From: an uncultured Alphaproteobacteria bacterium | GTDB taxonomy: Bacteria > Pseudomonadota > Alphaproteobacteria > SP197 | DNA: 64,000 nucleotides | Assembly: GCA_958295695.1 (NCBI GenBank) | Contig: OY282363.1 | Span: 1,555,403 to 1,619,402, forward strand | Reading direction: 5' to 3' | Part shown: in pieces, positions 46,755 to 54,695 of the stretch | Position numbering within the stretch: the first letter of the stretch is position 1 | Layout of the letters: every line of letters starts with the position of its first letter | Made by a program: the position numbers and the translations under genes | The notes under the pieces: model-generated | Seen by the model: the letters and a program-made list of their open reading frames with translations, nothing else | Told to the model about the DNA's origin: nothing | Databases searched by the model: none

Positions 46755-47567
46755 TCACGCCAGCTCCGGGTAGCCCAGCTCGGCGGCCTGTCGCTCCATG
46801 GCGTCGATCCGCCTGTAGACCTCCCGCGGCAGCAGGGTGAAGCCGACCAGCCGGAGCCGCGCGCGGGCGGTCGCGGCCCGCGGGTCCTCCGCCGCCTCGA
46901 GAAGCGCCATCCGCATGGCGCGGACCTCCGCGTCGCTCCGGGCGGCGTGGGTGACATAGGGCTGGTTCGGCGCGCGGGCCGTGACGGTCAGGACGCGCGT
47001 GCCGGCGAGCGCATCCGGCATCGTGTCCGACAGGAGGGCGTGGGTCACGCAGTCGACCGCGCAGACGTCGGCCGCGCCGTCGGCCACCATGCGCATCGAG
47101 CGGACGTGCCGGCCGGTCTCGACGATCTCGCCGAAGAACCGGCCGTCCCTGGCGAGCGGAGCCACGGCCGCCCGGAGGGCGTTGAACCCCGATTGCGAGT
47201 CGAAGCCGTTGACGGCCGCCCGTCCGCCCCGCAGATCCTCCAGCGAGCGGGCGGAACCGCCCTCCTTCACGACCGCCAGGCTGCGGTAATCGGCGCCTTC
47301 GCAGTGGGGAGCGGCGTAGAACGGGATGGCGACGAGCCGCACCTTGCCGGCGAAGTCATGGGTCAGCGGATAGCCGCAGATCTGGGAGAGCAGGAGCCGC
47401 GGCGACGCCCAATGGTCGAAGCGGTCGCCGGCCTCGCCCCGGTCGAGCGCGTCCGGCGCGTCCTCGAAGCCGTGCCGCCGCAACGCCGCGGCGACCGCGC
47501 GCCACCACGTATCGGTCGCCTCGCGCAGCGGTTCCAGATCGTACATGGGGAGGCTCGCGATCGTCAC
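46755..47567 (-). CDS. PhnD-like substrate-binding-fold protein without signal peptide
   Basis: 270-residue protein of the phosphate/phosphonate (PhnD) binding-protein superfamily: ASLPMYDLEPLREATDTWW at the start and NGFDSQSGFNALR in the middle. It has no signal peptide or lipobox, so it should be cytoplasmic, unlike transport PhnD. Start GTG 47567 overlaps the stop of the upstream GFA gene (GTGA). Ligand unknown. Confidence 0.7.
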   Translation of the reverse strand: MTIASLPMYDLEPLREATDTWWRAVAAALRRHGFEDAPDALDRGEAGDRFDHWASPRLLLSQICGYPLTHDFAGKVRLVAIPFYAAPHCEGADYRSLAVVKEGGSARSLEDLRGGRAAVNGFDSQSGFNALRAAVAPLARDGRFFGEIVETGRHVRSMRMVADGAADVCAVDCVTHALLSDTMPDALAGTRVLTVTARAPNQPYVTHAARSDAEVRAMRMALLEAAEDPRAATARARLRLVGFTLLPREVYRRIDAMERQAAELGYPELA

Positions 47568-47980
47568 GGGGCGTCTCCGTACATGCTCCGGCCCACCCGC
47601 TCGAGACCGTCCGCGATCTCGTACCAGTCCGGCGCGTCGTCGGTGTAGACGTGCTTGACGAGCCTGAGGCCCGTCGGCCGGTCGAGGGCGCCGGCGGCGA
47701 TCGAGACATGGTCGGCGAACTCCGGCTCCCAGAAGAGACTGGCGCCGCATTCCCGGCAGAAGCCGCGCCTCGCCCTGTCGGACGAGGCGTACCAGGCGAG
47801 CCCCCCGGTCTCGTCGAAGGCGAGCCGGTCCTTGCCGCAGGCGCTGTAGGCCGCGAAGTTGCCGTGGATGCGCCGGCACTGCCCGCAGTGGCACGCAACA
47901 ATGTCGCGCATCGCTCCGGCGACGCGGAAGCGCACCGCGCCGCACAGGCAGCCGCCCGTATGAACCGTCCCGTCCGTCAT
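47564..47980 (-). CDS. GFA-family (CENP-V/formaldehyde-activating fold) protein
   Basis: 138-residue zinc protein of the GFA family with the full cysteine set: Cys11, Cys13, Cys30, Cys32, Cys35, Cys75, Cys78 (GCLCGAVRF, CHCGQCRR, FCRECGASLF). Founding members were described as glutathione-dependent formaldehyde-activating enzymes, though most have unknown substrates. Translationally coupled to the PhnD-like gene. Confidence 0.85.
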   Translation of the reverse strand: MTDGTVHTGGCLCGAVRFRVAGAMRDIVACHCGQCRRIHGNFAAYSACGKDRLAFDETGGLAWYASSDRARRGFCRECGASLFWEPEFADHVSIAAGALDRPTGLRLVKHVYTDDAPDWYEIADGLERVGRSMYGDAP

Positions 47981-48147
47981 GCTCCGGCCCCCGGTCGCGC
48001 GACCGCCGACAGTATCAGGGAATCGGGGCGTCCCGTGAGAAACCGGATACGGCCGGCGCCGCCGGGAACGGCGCGGGCCACCCCGTTCTGGCGGGAACGG
48101 GCCGGTCGCGATACGGTCGCGTCGGCCTTTCGCGGTTCTCGCCGTTC

Positions 48148-49053
48148 ATGCCCAAAGATCGTTCCGAACGCGCCTTCGGCGTGTCCGCGGCCGTCCCCGC
48201 CCTCTTTGTCGTGCTCTGGAGCACCGGTTTCGTCGCCGCGAAGACCGGCCTGGAGGACAGCGGACCGCTGACCTTCCTGACGCTGCGCTTCGCGCTCGTG
48301 ACGCTGCTCATGCTCGGCGTCGTCCTCGTCATGCGTCCGCCATGGCCGACGACCTGGCGCGAGGTGGCCCACCTGGCCGCGCTCGGGCTCCTGATGCAGG
48401 CGGTCTACTTCGGGGGGGCTTGGATCTCCATGGCAAGCGGGGTGGGCGCCGGAACCACGGCCCTGATCGTCTCCATGCAGCCGATCCTCACCGCCGTCGT
48501 CGCCGGACCGCTCCTGGGCGAACGGATCGGCCGGCGCCAATGGCTGGGCCTCGCCATCGGGTTCGCCGGCGTGGCGCTCGTCGTCGAGCGCAAGCTCGAC
48601 GCGGGCCTCGGCACGCCGGCGGGCATGGCGTGGTCGTTCGTGGCGCTGTTCGGAATCACCGCGAGCGCGCTCTACCAGAAGCGTTTCTGTCCCGGGATGG
48701 ACCCGAGGACGGGGGGACTGGTGCAGTTCGTCGCCGCGACGGCGATCCTGACGCCGCTCGCCCTCCTGTTCGAGGACGGTCCTCCGGCCTGGACCCTGTC
48801 GTTCGTCGCGTCGCTCCTCTATGTCGCGGTGTTTCTTTCGCTGATCTCGACCGCGCTGCTGACCGTCATGATCCAGCGGGGACAGGCCTCGCGCACGACA
48901 AGCCTGTTCTTCCTCGTGCCGCCGCTGGCGGCCGTCTTCGCCTGGATCGTCCTGGGCGAGACCATGAGCTGGATGGCCGTCGGCGGGCTCGCCTGCGCCG
49001 TCGCCGGCGTCGCGCTGGTCGTCATGCCCGTCCGGACGGGGGCGCGGACGTGA
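48148..49053 (+). CDS. DMT/EamA-family transporter
   Basis: 301-residue inner-membrane protein with about ten transmembrane segments in two EamA repeats; the second repeat shows FFLVPPLAAVFAWIVLGETM. Probably an exporter of small metabolites. Its stop overlaps the GTG start of the following transporter gene, indicating an operon. Confidence 0.85.
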   Translation: MPKDRSERAFGVSAAVPALFVVLWSTGFVAAKTGLEDSGPLTFLTLRFALVTLLMLGVVLVMRPPWPTTWREVAHLAALGLLMQAVYFGGAWISMASGVGAGTTALIVSMQPILTAVVAGPLLGERIGRRQWLGLAIGFAGVALVVERKLDAGLGTPAGMAWSFVALFGITASALYQKRFCPGMDPRTGGLVQFVAATAILTPLALLFEDGPPAWTLSFVASLLYVAVFLSLISTALLTVMIQRGQASRTTSLFFLVPPLAAVFAWIVLGETMSWMAVGGLACAVAGVALVVMPVRTGART

Positions 49054-50117
49054 GGGCCATCCCGACCGGACCGTTTCCGCGCAAACTGGGATGGGCGGCG
49101 GCCACGCTCGCCATCGGGAGCGTGGGCGGCGTCGCTTTCGACCTCATCGGCATGCCAGCGGCCTATCTGGCGGGCTCCATGATCGCGGTCGCGCTCGCCG
49201 CGCTCGCCAAGGCGCCGGTCGACCTGCCCCTGCCGCTGCGCGGCGTCGCCTTCGTCGTGCTCGGCGCCATCCTGGGCGCGACCATGGACAAGCGGACCCT
49301 CGAAGCCCTGCCCGAGTGGCCGGTGTCGATCGCCGGCCTCCTCGTCGGGCTGGCCGCGCTGATGGTCGCCGTACCGCTCTACCTGGAGCGCGCGCACCGC
49401 ATCGACCGCGGGACGGCGCGCCTGTGCGCCATCCCCGGCGCCCTGGGCCATGTCGTCGTCCTGTCGCTCGAGCTCGACGTCGACGCCCGCCGCGTCGCGA
49501 TCCTCCACACCCTGCGGCTCGCCGTTCTGCTGACCCTCATCCCCGCCGCGGTCGCCTTGTCCGGCGACATGAAGGACGCCGCGGCGGCCGGAGACAAGCC
49601 GACGCTCGACTGGCCGACGGCCATGGCGCTGGTGGCGGCGTCGTTCGCCATCGTGCCGCTGGCCCGGAGACTGCGCGTTCCGGCGCCGACGTTCATCGCG
49701 CCGATGCTCTTCGTCGGAACGCTGTCGATGACGGGCGCGATCCACGGCCTCATGCCCATCGAACTGCTCTGGCCGACGCTCATCGCCAGCGGCTCGGTCG
49801 TCGGCGCGCGCTTCGCCGGGACGACGCCGCCCTACATGTGGCAGAGCCTGAAGGCCGGCCTCGGCGGCATCCTCCTGGCCATCGGCCTCATGGGGATCCT
49901 GTCCTGGCAGGTCTCCGCGATCGCGGGGCTGCCCTTCATCCAGGTCTGGCTCGCCTATGCGCCGGGCGGCTTCGACGCCATGCCGGCGCTCGCCTTCTCG
50001 CTCGGCCTCGATCCGGCCTTCGTGGCGGGCCACCAGCTCGTCCGCTTCCTCGCCATCAGCGCGGCGATCCCGTTCCTCTTCCGTCCGTTGAAGGCCGGCG
50101 GCGCGGGCGAGCCCTGA
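49050..50117 (+). CDS. AbrB-family membrane protein
   Basis: 355-residue polytopic membrane protein of the AbrB/ammonia-monooxygenase-like family (two repeats of about five helices), with VLGAILGATMD, RLCAIPGALGHVVVLS and LAYAPGGFDAMPALA as repeat signatures. Function of the family is not settled; a transport role is likely. The GTG start at 49050 overlaps the stop of the preceding transporter (GTGA). Confidence 0.82.
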   Translation: MRAIPTGPFPRKLGWAAATLAIGSVGGVAFDLIGMPAAYLAGSMIAVALAALAKAPVDLPLPLRGVAFVVLGAILGATMDKRTLEALPEWPVSIAGLLVGLAALMVAVPLYLERAHRIDRGTARLCAIPGALGHVVVLSLELDVDARRVAILHTLRLAVLLTLIPAAVALSGDMKDAAAAGDKPTLDWPTAMALVAASFAIVPLARRLRVPAPTFIAPMLFVGTLSMTGAIHGLMPIELLWPTLIASGSVVGARFAGTTPPYMWQSLKAGLGGILLAIGLMGILSWQVSAIAGLPFIQVWLAYAPGGFDAMPALAFSLGLDPAFVAGHQLVRFLAISAAIPFLFRPLKAGGAGEP

Positions 50118-50126
50118 CGCGCCTCG

Positions 50127-51662
50127 TCAGTTGTCGCTGACGCCGCCTTCGGCCTTGCGTCTGGCGACGAACGCCTCGAGCTCCTCGCGAATCGCCGGAT
50201 CGAGCGGGGGCTCCTCGAACTCGTCCAGGAGCCGCTTCCAGATCGCATTGGCGCGCGTCGCGGCGTCGGGACCGCCGGCCTCGACCCAGGTCTCCCAGTT
50301 GCGCCAGTCCGACAGCATCGGCGCGTAGAAGGCGGTCTCGTAGCGGTCGAGCGTGTGCTGGACGCCGAAGAAGTGGCCGCCGGGCCCGACCTCGGCCATG
50401 GCCTCGACGCCGATTTCGGCGTCGTTCACCGCGATCGGCGCCATGGTCTCGAACATGCCCTGCAGCATCTCGGCGTCCACGATCATCTTCTCGAAGCTGG
50501 CCACGAGGCCGCCCTCGAGCCAGCCCGCGCCGTGGTGGATGAAGTTCCCGTGGGCCATGAACGCGGCCCAGAGCGACATGCCGCTTTCGTAGGCGGCCTG
50601 GGCGTCCACGGCGTTCGAGGCGTTCACGTTGCTGGTCCGGAAGGGAAGGCCGTAACGCCGGGCGAGCTGGCCGCCCGCGAGCGTCGCCTTGACGTATTCG
50701 GGGGTGCCGAAGGCGGGCGCGCCCGACTTCATGTCGACGTTGCTGGTGAAGCCGCCGTAGACGGACGGATTGCCCGGGCGCGCGAGCTGGACCAGCGCGA
50801 CGCCCGCCAGCGCCTCGGCGTTCTGCTGGGCGAGAGCGCCGGCCAGCGTCGTGGGCGCCATCGCGCCCAGCAGGGTGAAGGGCGTGATGGCGACGGGCTG
50901 CCCGGCGCGCGCCATCTCGATCAGCCCCTGGCTCATGGGATCGTCGAGCCGCAACGGCGAATTGGTGTTGACGAGCGTGATGATGCCCGGCTTCTCCCGC
51001 ATCTCGTCCTCGTCGATGCCGCGGGCGATGCGGTTCATGGCGATGCCGTCGCGGCTGCGCTCCGCGCCCAGGGCGTAGGTCCGCCAGGCCCGGTCGGTCT
51101 GGGTGATGAAGGTCATGTAGCAGTCGAGGTGGCGGGTCGGCACCGGAAGGTCGATGGGTTCGACCGGATAGCCGGCGAACAGGTGGACGCAGTTGAGGCT
51201 CGCCGCCACCCGCACCAGGTTCCGGAAATCCTCGAAACAGCCCGGCCGGCGTCCGCCGTCGAGATCGGACGTGTTGGGTGGGCTGGAGACGGCGGACACC
51301 ACGATCCGGTTGCCGCCCAGGGTGACGTTGCGCTCCGGGTTGCGGCTGTGGAGCGTGACCTCCGCCGGCGCCTTGGCCACCTGTTCCATGACGAGACCGC
51401 GGTCGAGCCTGACGCGCATCGCGCTGTCGTCCACATCGGCCCCGGCCTCGCGGTAGAGCCGGCGGGCGTCGCCCCCCATCACTTCCATGCCGAGCTCTTC
51501 CAGGATGGTGAGCGACGCCTCGTGAATGTGCTCCAGCTCGTCGGCCGACAGGACCTCGAGCGGCGGGAAGGGGTTCCTCACCTCGCGCCAGGGCAGCTGC
51601 GCGAAACCGGAGGCTCGCTCCCGGCCGGACACGCGGCGGCGGGAACCGGAACGACGGGCCAT
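50127..51662 (-). CDS. MttB-family methyltransferase (subfamily b)
   Basis: 511-residue non-pyrrolysine MttB homologue. It belongs with the gene at 52485 in a second subfamily: LPWREVRNPFPPL near the N-terminus, RHLDCYMTF, VYGGFTSNVDMKSGAPAFG and VGPGGHFFGVQHTLDRYETAFY. A basic N-terminal tail precedes the domain. It would demethylate a quaternary amine or related substrate and pass the methyl to a corrinoid protein, for which only the gene at 16486 is available nearby. Confidence 0.87.
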   Translation of the reverse strand: MARRSGSRRRVSGRERASGFAQLPWREVRNPFPPLEVLSADELEHIHEASLTILEELGMEVMGGDARRLYREAGADVDDSAMRVRLDRGLVMEQVAKAPAEVTLHSRNPERNVTLGGNRIVVSAVSSPPNTSDLDGGRRPGCFEDFRNLVRVAASLNCVHLFAGYPVEPIDLPVPTRHLDCYMTFITQTDRAWRTYALGAERSRDGIAMNRIARGIDEDEMREKPGIITLVNTNSPLRLDDPMSQGLIEMARAGQPVAITPFTLLGAMAPTTLAGALAQQNAEALAGVALVQLARPGNPSVYGGFTSNVDMKSGAPAFGTPEYVKATLAGGQLARRYGLPFRTSNVNASNAVDAQAAYESGMSLWAAFMAHGNFIHHGAGWLEGGLVASFEKMIVDAEMLQGMFETMAPIAVNDAEIGVEAMAEVGPGGHFFGVQHTLDRYETAFYAPMLSDWRNWETWVEAGGPDAATRANAIWKRLLDEFEEPPLDPAIREELEAFVARRKAEGGVSDN

Positions 51663-51847
51663 GGGACACTCCGGGAAGCCGCGAAAGGTTAGAGCGGATC
51701 GCGGCCGGGTGGAACCGTTGATGGCGTCTCTTCCGTGGGGAACGGAAACGTGCTAAAAGGGCGAATGCTCTATGCCGGACGATTGGAAGAAGAGCTTACC
51801 ATCCGCGACCTGTCGCAGAATGCGTAAGACTTGAGGAATTCTGAGCG

Positions 51848-52306
51848 ATGATGGTTCATGTAATCGACCAAAGTCGAAGCCGACGTTTGTCAAACAGAAA
51901 GTTCAATGGAACTCTACTCAAAGCCCTTATGAGCAATATGCTCATATTTCTGGTCGCTTGCAGTGGAACGATGAATGGTGTGATCAGAGGTGAAGGCTTG
52001 CGTGTAACGTTTCAATATGAGCAGGGTATGGATCGGGACTTTTATGAAACGACCGTTGATGGTGAGAACTTCAAAGGACAAGCAGTCTATGCTGACACCG
52101 TCAACGGAGTTGGTATTGGTTTTTCTGGTGGAACAACGATTCCGGTTTTCACATCGTCAACCAGCAACAATATCGTGGCAGTCATGTTTGGAGACAGAGG
52201 ATCTACGATGCGCTGCGACATGAACTACGTGGATATCTTTACTTCGCTGGGCGGTGTCGGTGTTTGTCAGCACAGCGACGGTCGTGTAATCGATGTAATG
52301 TGGTGA
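51848..52306 (+). CDS. small low-GC putative lipoprotein
   Basis: 152-residue protein of unknown family. A hydrophobic stretch MLIFLVACSG contains a lipobox-like L-V-A-C (Cys38), so the mature protein may be an outer-membrane lipoprotein of about 115 residues rich in Gly, Ser and Thr. The ATG at 51848 has GAGGA 10 bases upstream; a start at 51929 would give a conventional short signal peptide. Base composition is far more AT-rich than the flanking mttB-like genes, which suggests transfer. Confidence 0.6.
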   Translation: MMVHVIDQSRSRRLSNRKFNGTLLKALMSNMLIFLVACSGTMNGVIRGEGLRVTFQYEQGMDRDFYETTVDGENFKGQAVYADTVNGVGIGFSGGTTIPVFTSSTSNNIVAVMFGDRGSTMRCDMNYVDIFTSLGGVGVCQHSDGRVIDVMW

Positions 52307-52484
52307 GGTCAGTCCGCACGATGGCGGGGACCGAAAACCATAATGCACCCGGTTTTGGATCGCCCGTACGTGGGTGACGTGGCCGGTGGTGCCTCTGGCC
52401 TCAAGCGCGTCATCGAACTCCCGCCTGGTCTGTTGCGTAGGACAAGTACCCACGTGATCGATCGGGCCGAAACGGGTTTCGATT

Positions 52485-54014
52485 CTACACCGTTCGCCGG
52501 CCGATCTCGGCCTTGCGGCGGGTCGCGAAGGCGTCGAGTTCTTCCGCGATGGCGGGGTCGAGGGCGGGGGGCTCGTAGGCGTCCAGAATCTTTTTGTAGA
52601 GCGTGTTCGCGCGGGCCGCGGCGTCGGGGCCGCCGGCCTCCCGCCAGCTCTCGAAGTTGCGCCAGTCGGAGACCATCGGTTCGTAGAAGGCGGTTTCGTA
52701 GCGCTCCAGCGTGTGCCGGGTTCCGAAGAAATGGCCGCCCGGCCCGACATCGCGCATGGCCTCGATACCGATCTCGTCGTCGGTGACCTCGACCGGCGTC
52801 ATCGTCTCGGCGATCATCTGGATGGTGTCGGCGTCGATCACCATCTTCTCGAAGCTCGCGACCAGTCCGCCCTCCAGCCAGCCCGCGCCGTGCAGCACGA
52901 TGTTGGCGTGCCCCATGACCGCGCCCCAGAGCGACATCTGGCTTTCGTAGGCCGCCTGGGCGTCGACCGACGTGGAGGCGTTGGCGTTGCTGGAGCGGTA
53001 GGGCAGGCCGTTGAGCCTTGCGAGCTGGCCGCCGATCATGGCCGCCTTGGCGTATTCGGGCGTGCCGAAGGCGGGGGCCCCGGTCTTCATGTCGACGTTG
53101 CTGGTGAAACCGCCGTAGACCATCGGCGCGCCGGGGTTGGCGAGCTGCACGAGGGCGAGGCCGGCCAGCGCCTCGGCGTTTTGCTGGGTCAGCGCGCCAG
53201 CGACCGTCGCGGGCGCCATGGCGCCGCAGAGCGTGAAGGGGGTGACGATCACCGGCTGGTTGTGCTCGGCCATCGTCATCATCCCGTCGAGCATGGGGGT
53301 GTCGAACCTGAGCGGCGAGTTGGCGTTGACGACCGTGACGATGCTGGGCTCGGCCTTGATCTCCTCGCGGGTCCTGCCGCGGGCGATGCAGATGATCGAG
53401 ATCGCGTCGTCGATGCGCTCGGCCCCCAGCGAATAGGCGTGCCAGGCGCGGTCGGTCAGGGTCGCGAAGGCCGAGAGGCAATCGAGATGGCGGCTCGCGG
53501 CCGGCAGGTCGGTCGGCTCCACCGGATAGCCGCCGAAGAAGTGGAGCGCGTTGAGGCTCTGGCCCAGACGCAGGAAGTCGCAATAGTCCTTGAAGTTGCC
53601 TTCGCGCCGTCCGCCGTCGAGATCGTGGGCGAAAGGCGGGCTCGCCACGGGACAGAACGCGATCCGGTTGCCGCCGATGGCGATCGTGCGGTCGGGGTTG
53701 CGGGCGTGAAGCCGGAATTCCGGCGGCGCGGCGGCGATCGCCTGGGCGACGAGCCCGCGGTCGAGCCTGACCCGCCTCGTGTCCCGGTCCACGTCGGCGC
53801 CGGCGGCCTGGAGGATGTCGAGCGCGCGGTCGTGGAGGAACTCGATCCCCACCTCCTCCAGCACCCTGAGCGACCGGTCCTGGATGAACCGCACTTCGTC
53901 CTCGGACAGAGGCGCCACCGGGGGGAAACGGTTCACCACCTCGCGCCACGGCGCCTGGCGTACCGCCGAACCCGCGGCCCGCGTCCGCCGCCCGCGCCGT
54001 CTCTCCCGCGCCAT
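52485..54014 (-). CDS. MttB-family methyltransferase (subfamily b)
   Basis: 509-residue paralogue of the protein at 50127: APWREVVNRFPPV, RNPDRTIAIGGNRIAF, SRHLDCLSAF, VYGGFTSNVDMKTGAPAFGT and VGPGGHFFGTRHTLERYETAFY. No in-frame amber codon. The pair is likely an ancient tandem duplication now separated by a low-GC lipoprotein gene. Substrate unknown; expected to be a quaternary or tertiary amine. Divergent from a YHS-domain gene over about 150 bases. Confidence 0.87.
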   Translation of the reverse strand: MARERRRGRRTRAAGSAVRQAPWREVVNRFPPVAPLSEDEVRFIQDRSLRVLEEVGIEFLHDRALDILQAAGADVDRDTRRVRLDRGLVAQAIAAAPPEFRLHARNPDRTIAIGGNRIAFCPVASPPFAHDLDGGRREGNFKDYCDFLRLGQSLNALHFFGGYPVEPTDLPAASRHLDCLSAFATLTDRAWHAYSLGAERIDDAISIICIARGRTREEIKAEPSIVTVVNANSPLRFDTPMLDGMMTMAEHNQPVIVTPFTLCGAMAPATVAGALTQQNAEALAGLALVQLANPGAPMVYGGFTSNVDMKTGAPAFGTPEYAKAAMIGGQLARLNGLPYRSSNANASTSVDAQAAYESQMSLWGAVMGHANIVLHGAGWLEGGLVASFEKMVIDADTIQMIAETMTPVEVTDDEIGIEAMRDVGPGGHFFGTRHTLERYETAFYEPMVSDWRNFESWREAGGPDAAARANTLYKKILDAYEPPALDPAIAEELDAFATRRKAEIGRRTV

Positions 54015-54167
54015 GAAGGCCTCTTGTCCCCGACCGTTCTTTCGACCGCTCTTAGGGCGGGGCCGGAACGGTGTAAACACGGCGACCGCAATCCGTTGCA
54101 TCGGGCGGCCGGAAATGATGAGATCGACGCCGGTTCCGCGCGCCGGACACGGGAAGGGACACCTGCG

Positions 54168-54695
54168 ATGAAGAGACTTCTAACCGCGGCCTGGATCGTC
54201 GCCGGATTGTCGCTGGCCGCGGCGGGCGACGCCGCCCAGGCCGGCATGCAGACCGCGGTCAACGTCACGCCCGGCGGCGTCGCCATCGGCGGCTGGGACA
54301 CGGTGGCCTACTTCACCGGGGACCGCGCGGTCGAGGGCTTGCCGGAGTTCTCGCACGAATGGGACGGCGCCACCTGGCTGTTCTCGTCGGCCGGGAACCG
54401 CGACCTCTTCGCCGCTAACCCGGAAGCCTACGCCCCGGCGTTCGGCGGCTGGTGCGCCTTCGCGCTCTCGAAGGGCCAGTACGCCGCCGAGGTCGACCCG
54501 GCCAACGCCTGGACCGTGCGCGACGGCATGCTCTATCTCAACTGGGACGAGGGCGTGCGCGACCGCTGGCTGAGCGGCAATGTCGACAACGGCGTCGAGG
54601 TCGGTGGGCGCAACTGGGAGATCGTCAGGGAGGGCATCCTCGAAGGCGACGTGCGCTACAGCCGCAAGCCGGACTCGCCGTGGAACAGCCTTTAG
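54168..54695 (+). CDS. exported YHS-domain protein
   Basis: 175-residue secreted protein. A signal peptide (MKRLLTAAWIVAGLSLAAAGDAAQA) is followed by a YHS-like segment GGWDTVAYFTGDRAVEGLPEF and HEWDGATWLFSSAGNRDLF, then FGGWCAFALSKGQ. YHS domains are thought to bind metal or small ligands; exported ones often occur with redox or copper proteins. Overlaps the convergent ATPase gene by four bases. Confidence 0.8.
   Translation: MKRLLTAAWIVAGLSLAAAGDAAQAGMQTAVNVTPGGVAIGGWDTVAYFTGDRAVEGLPEFSHEWDGATWLFSSAGNRDLFAANPEAYAPAFGGWCAFALSKGQYAAEVDPANAWTVRDGMLYLNWDEGVRDRWLSGNVDNGVEVGGRNWEIVREGILEGDVRYSRKPDSPWNSL

Noticed and set aside
52307-52484. Extra coding sequence between the lipoprotein and MttB genes
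   Set aside because: Frames on both strands are short, lack motifs and have no start with a ribosome-binding site; treated as non-coding.
17456-54014. Pyrrolysine-type amber readthrough in the MttB genes
   Set aside because: All four frames are full length without an internal TAG; no pyl genes or tRNA-Pyl seen.
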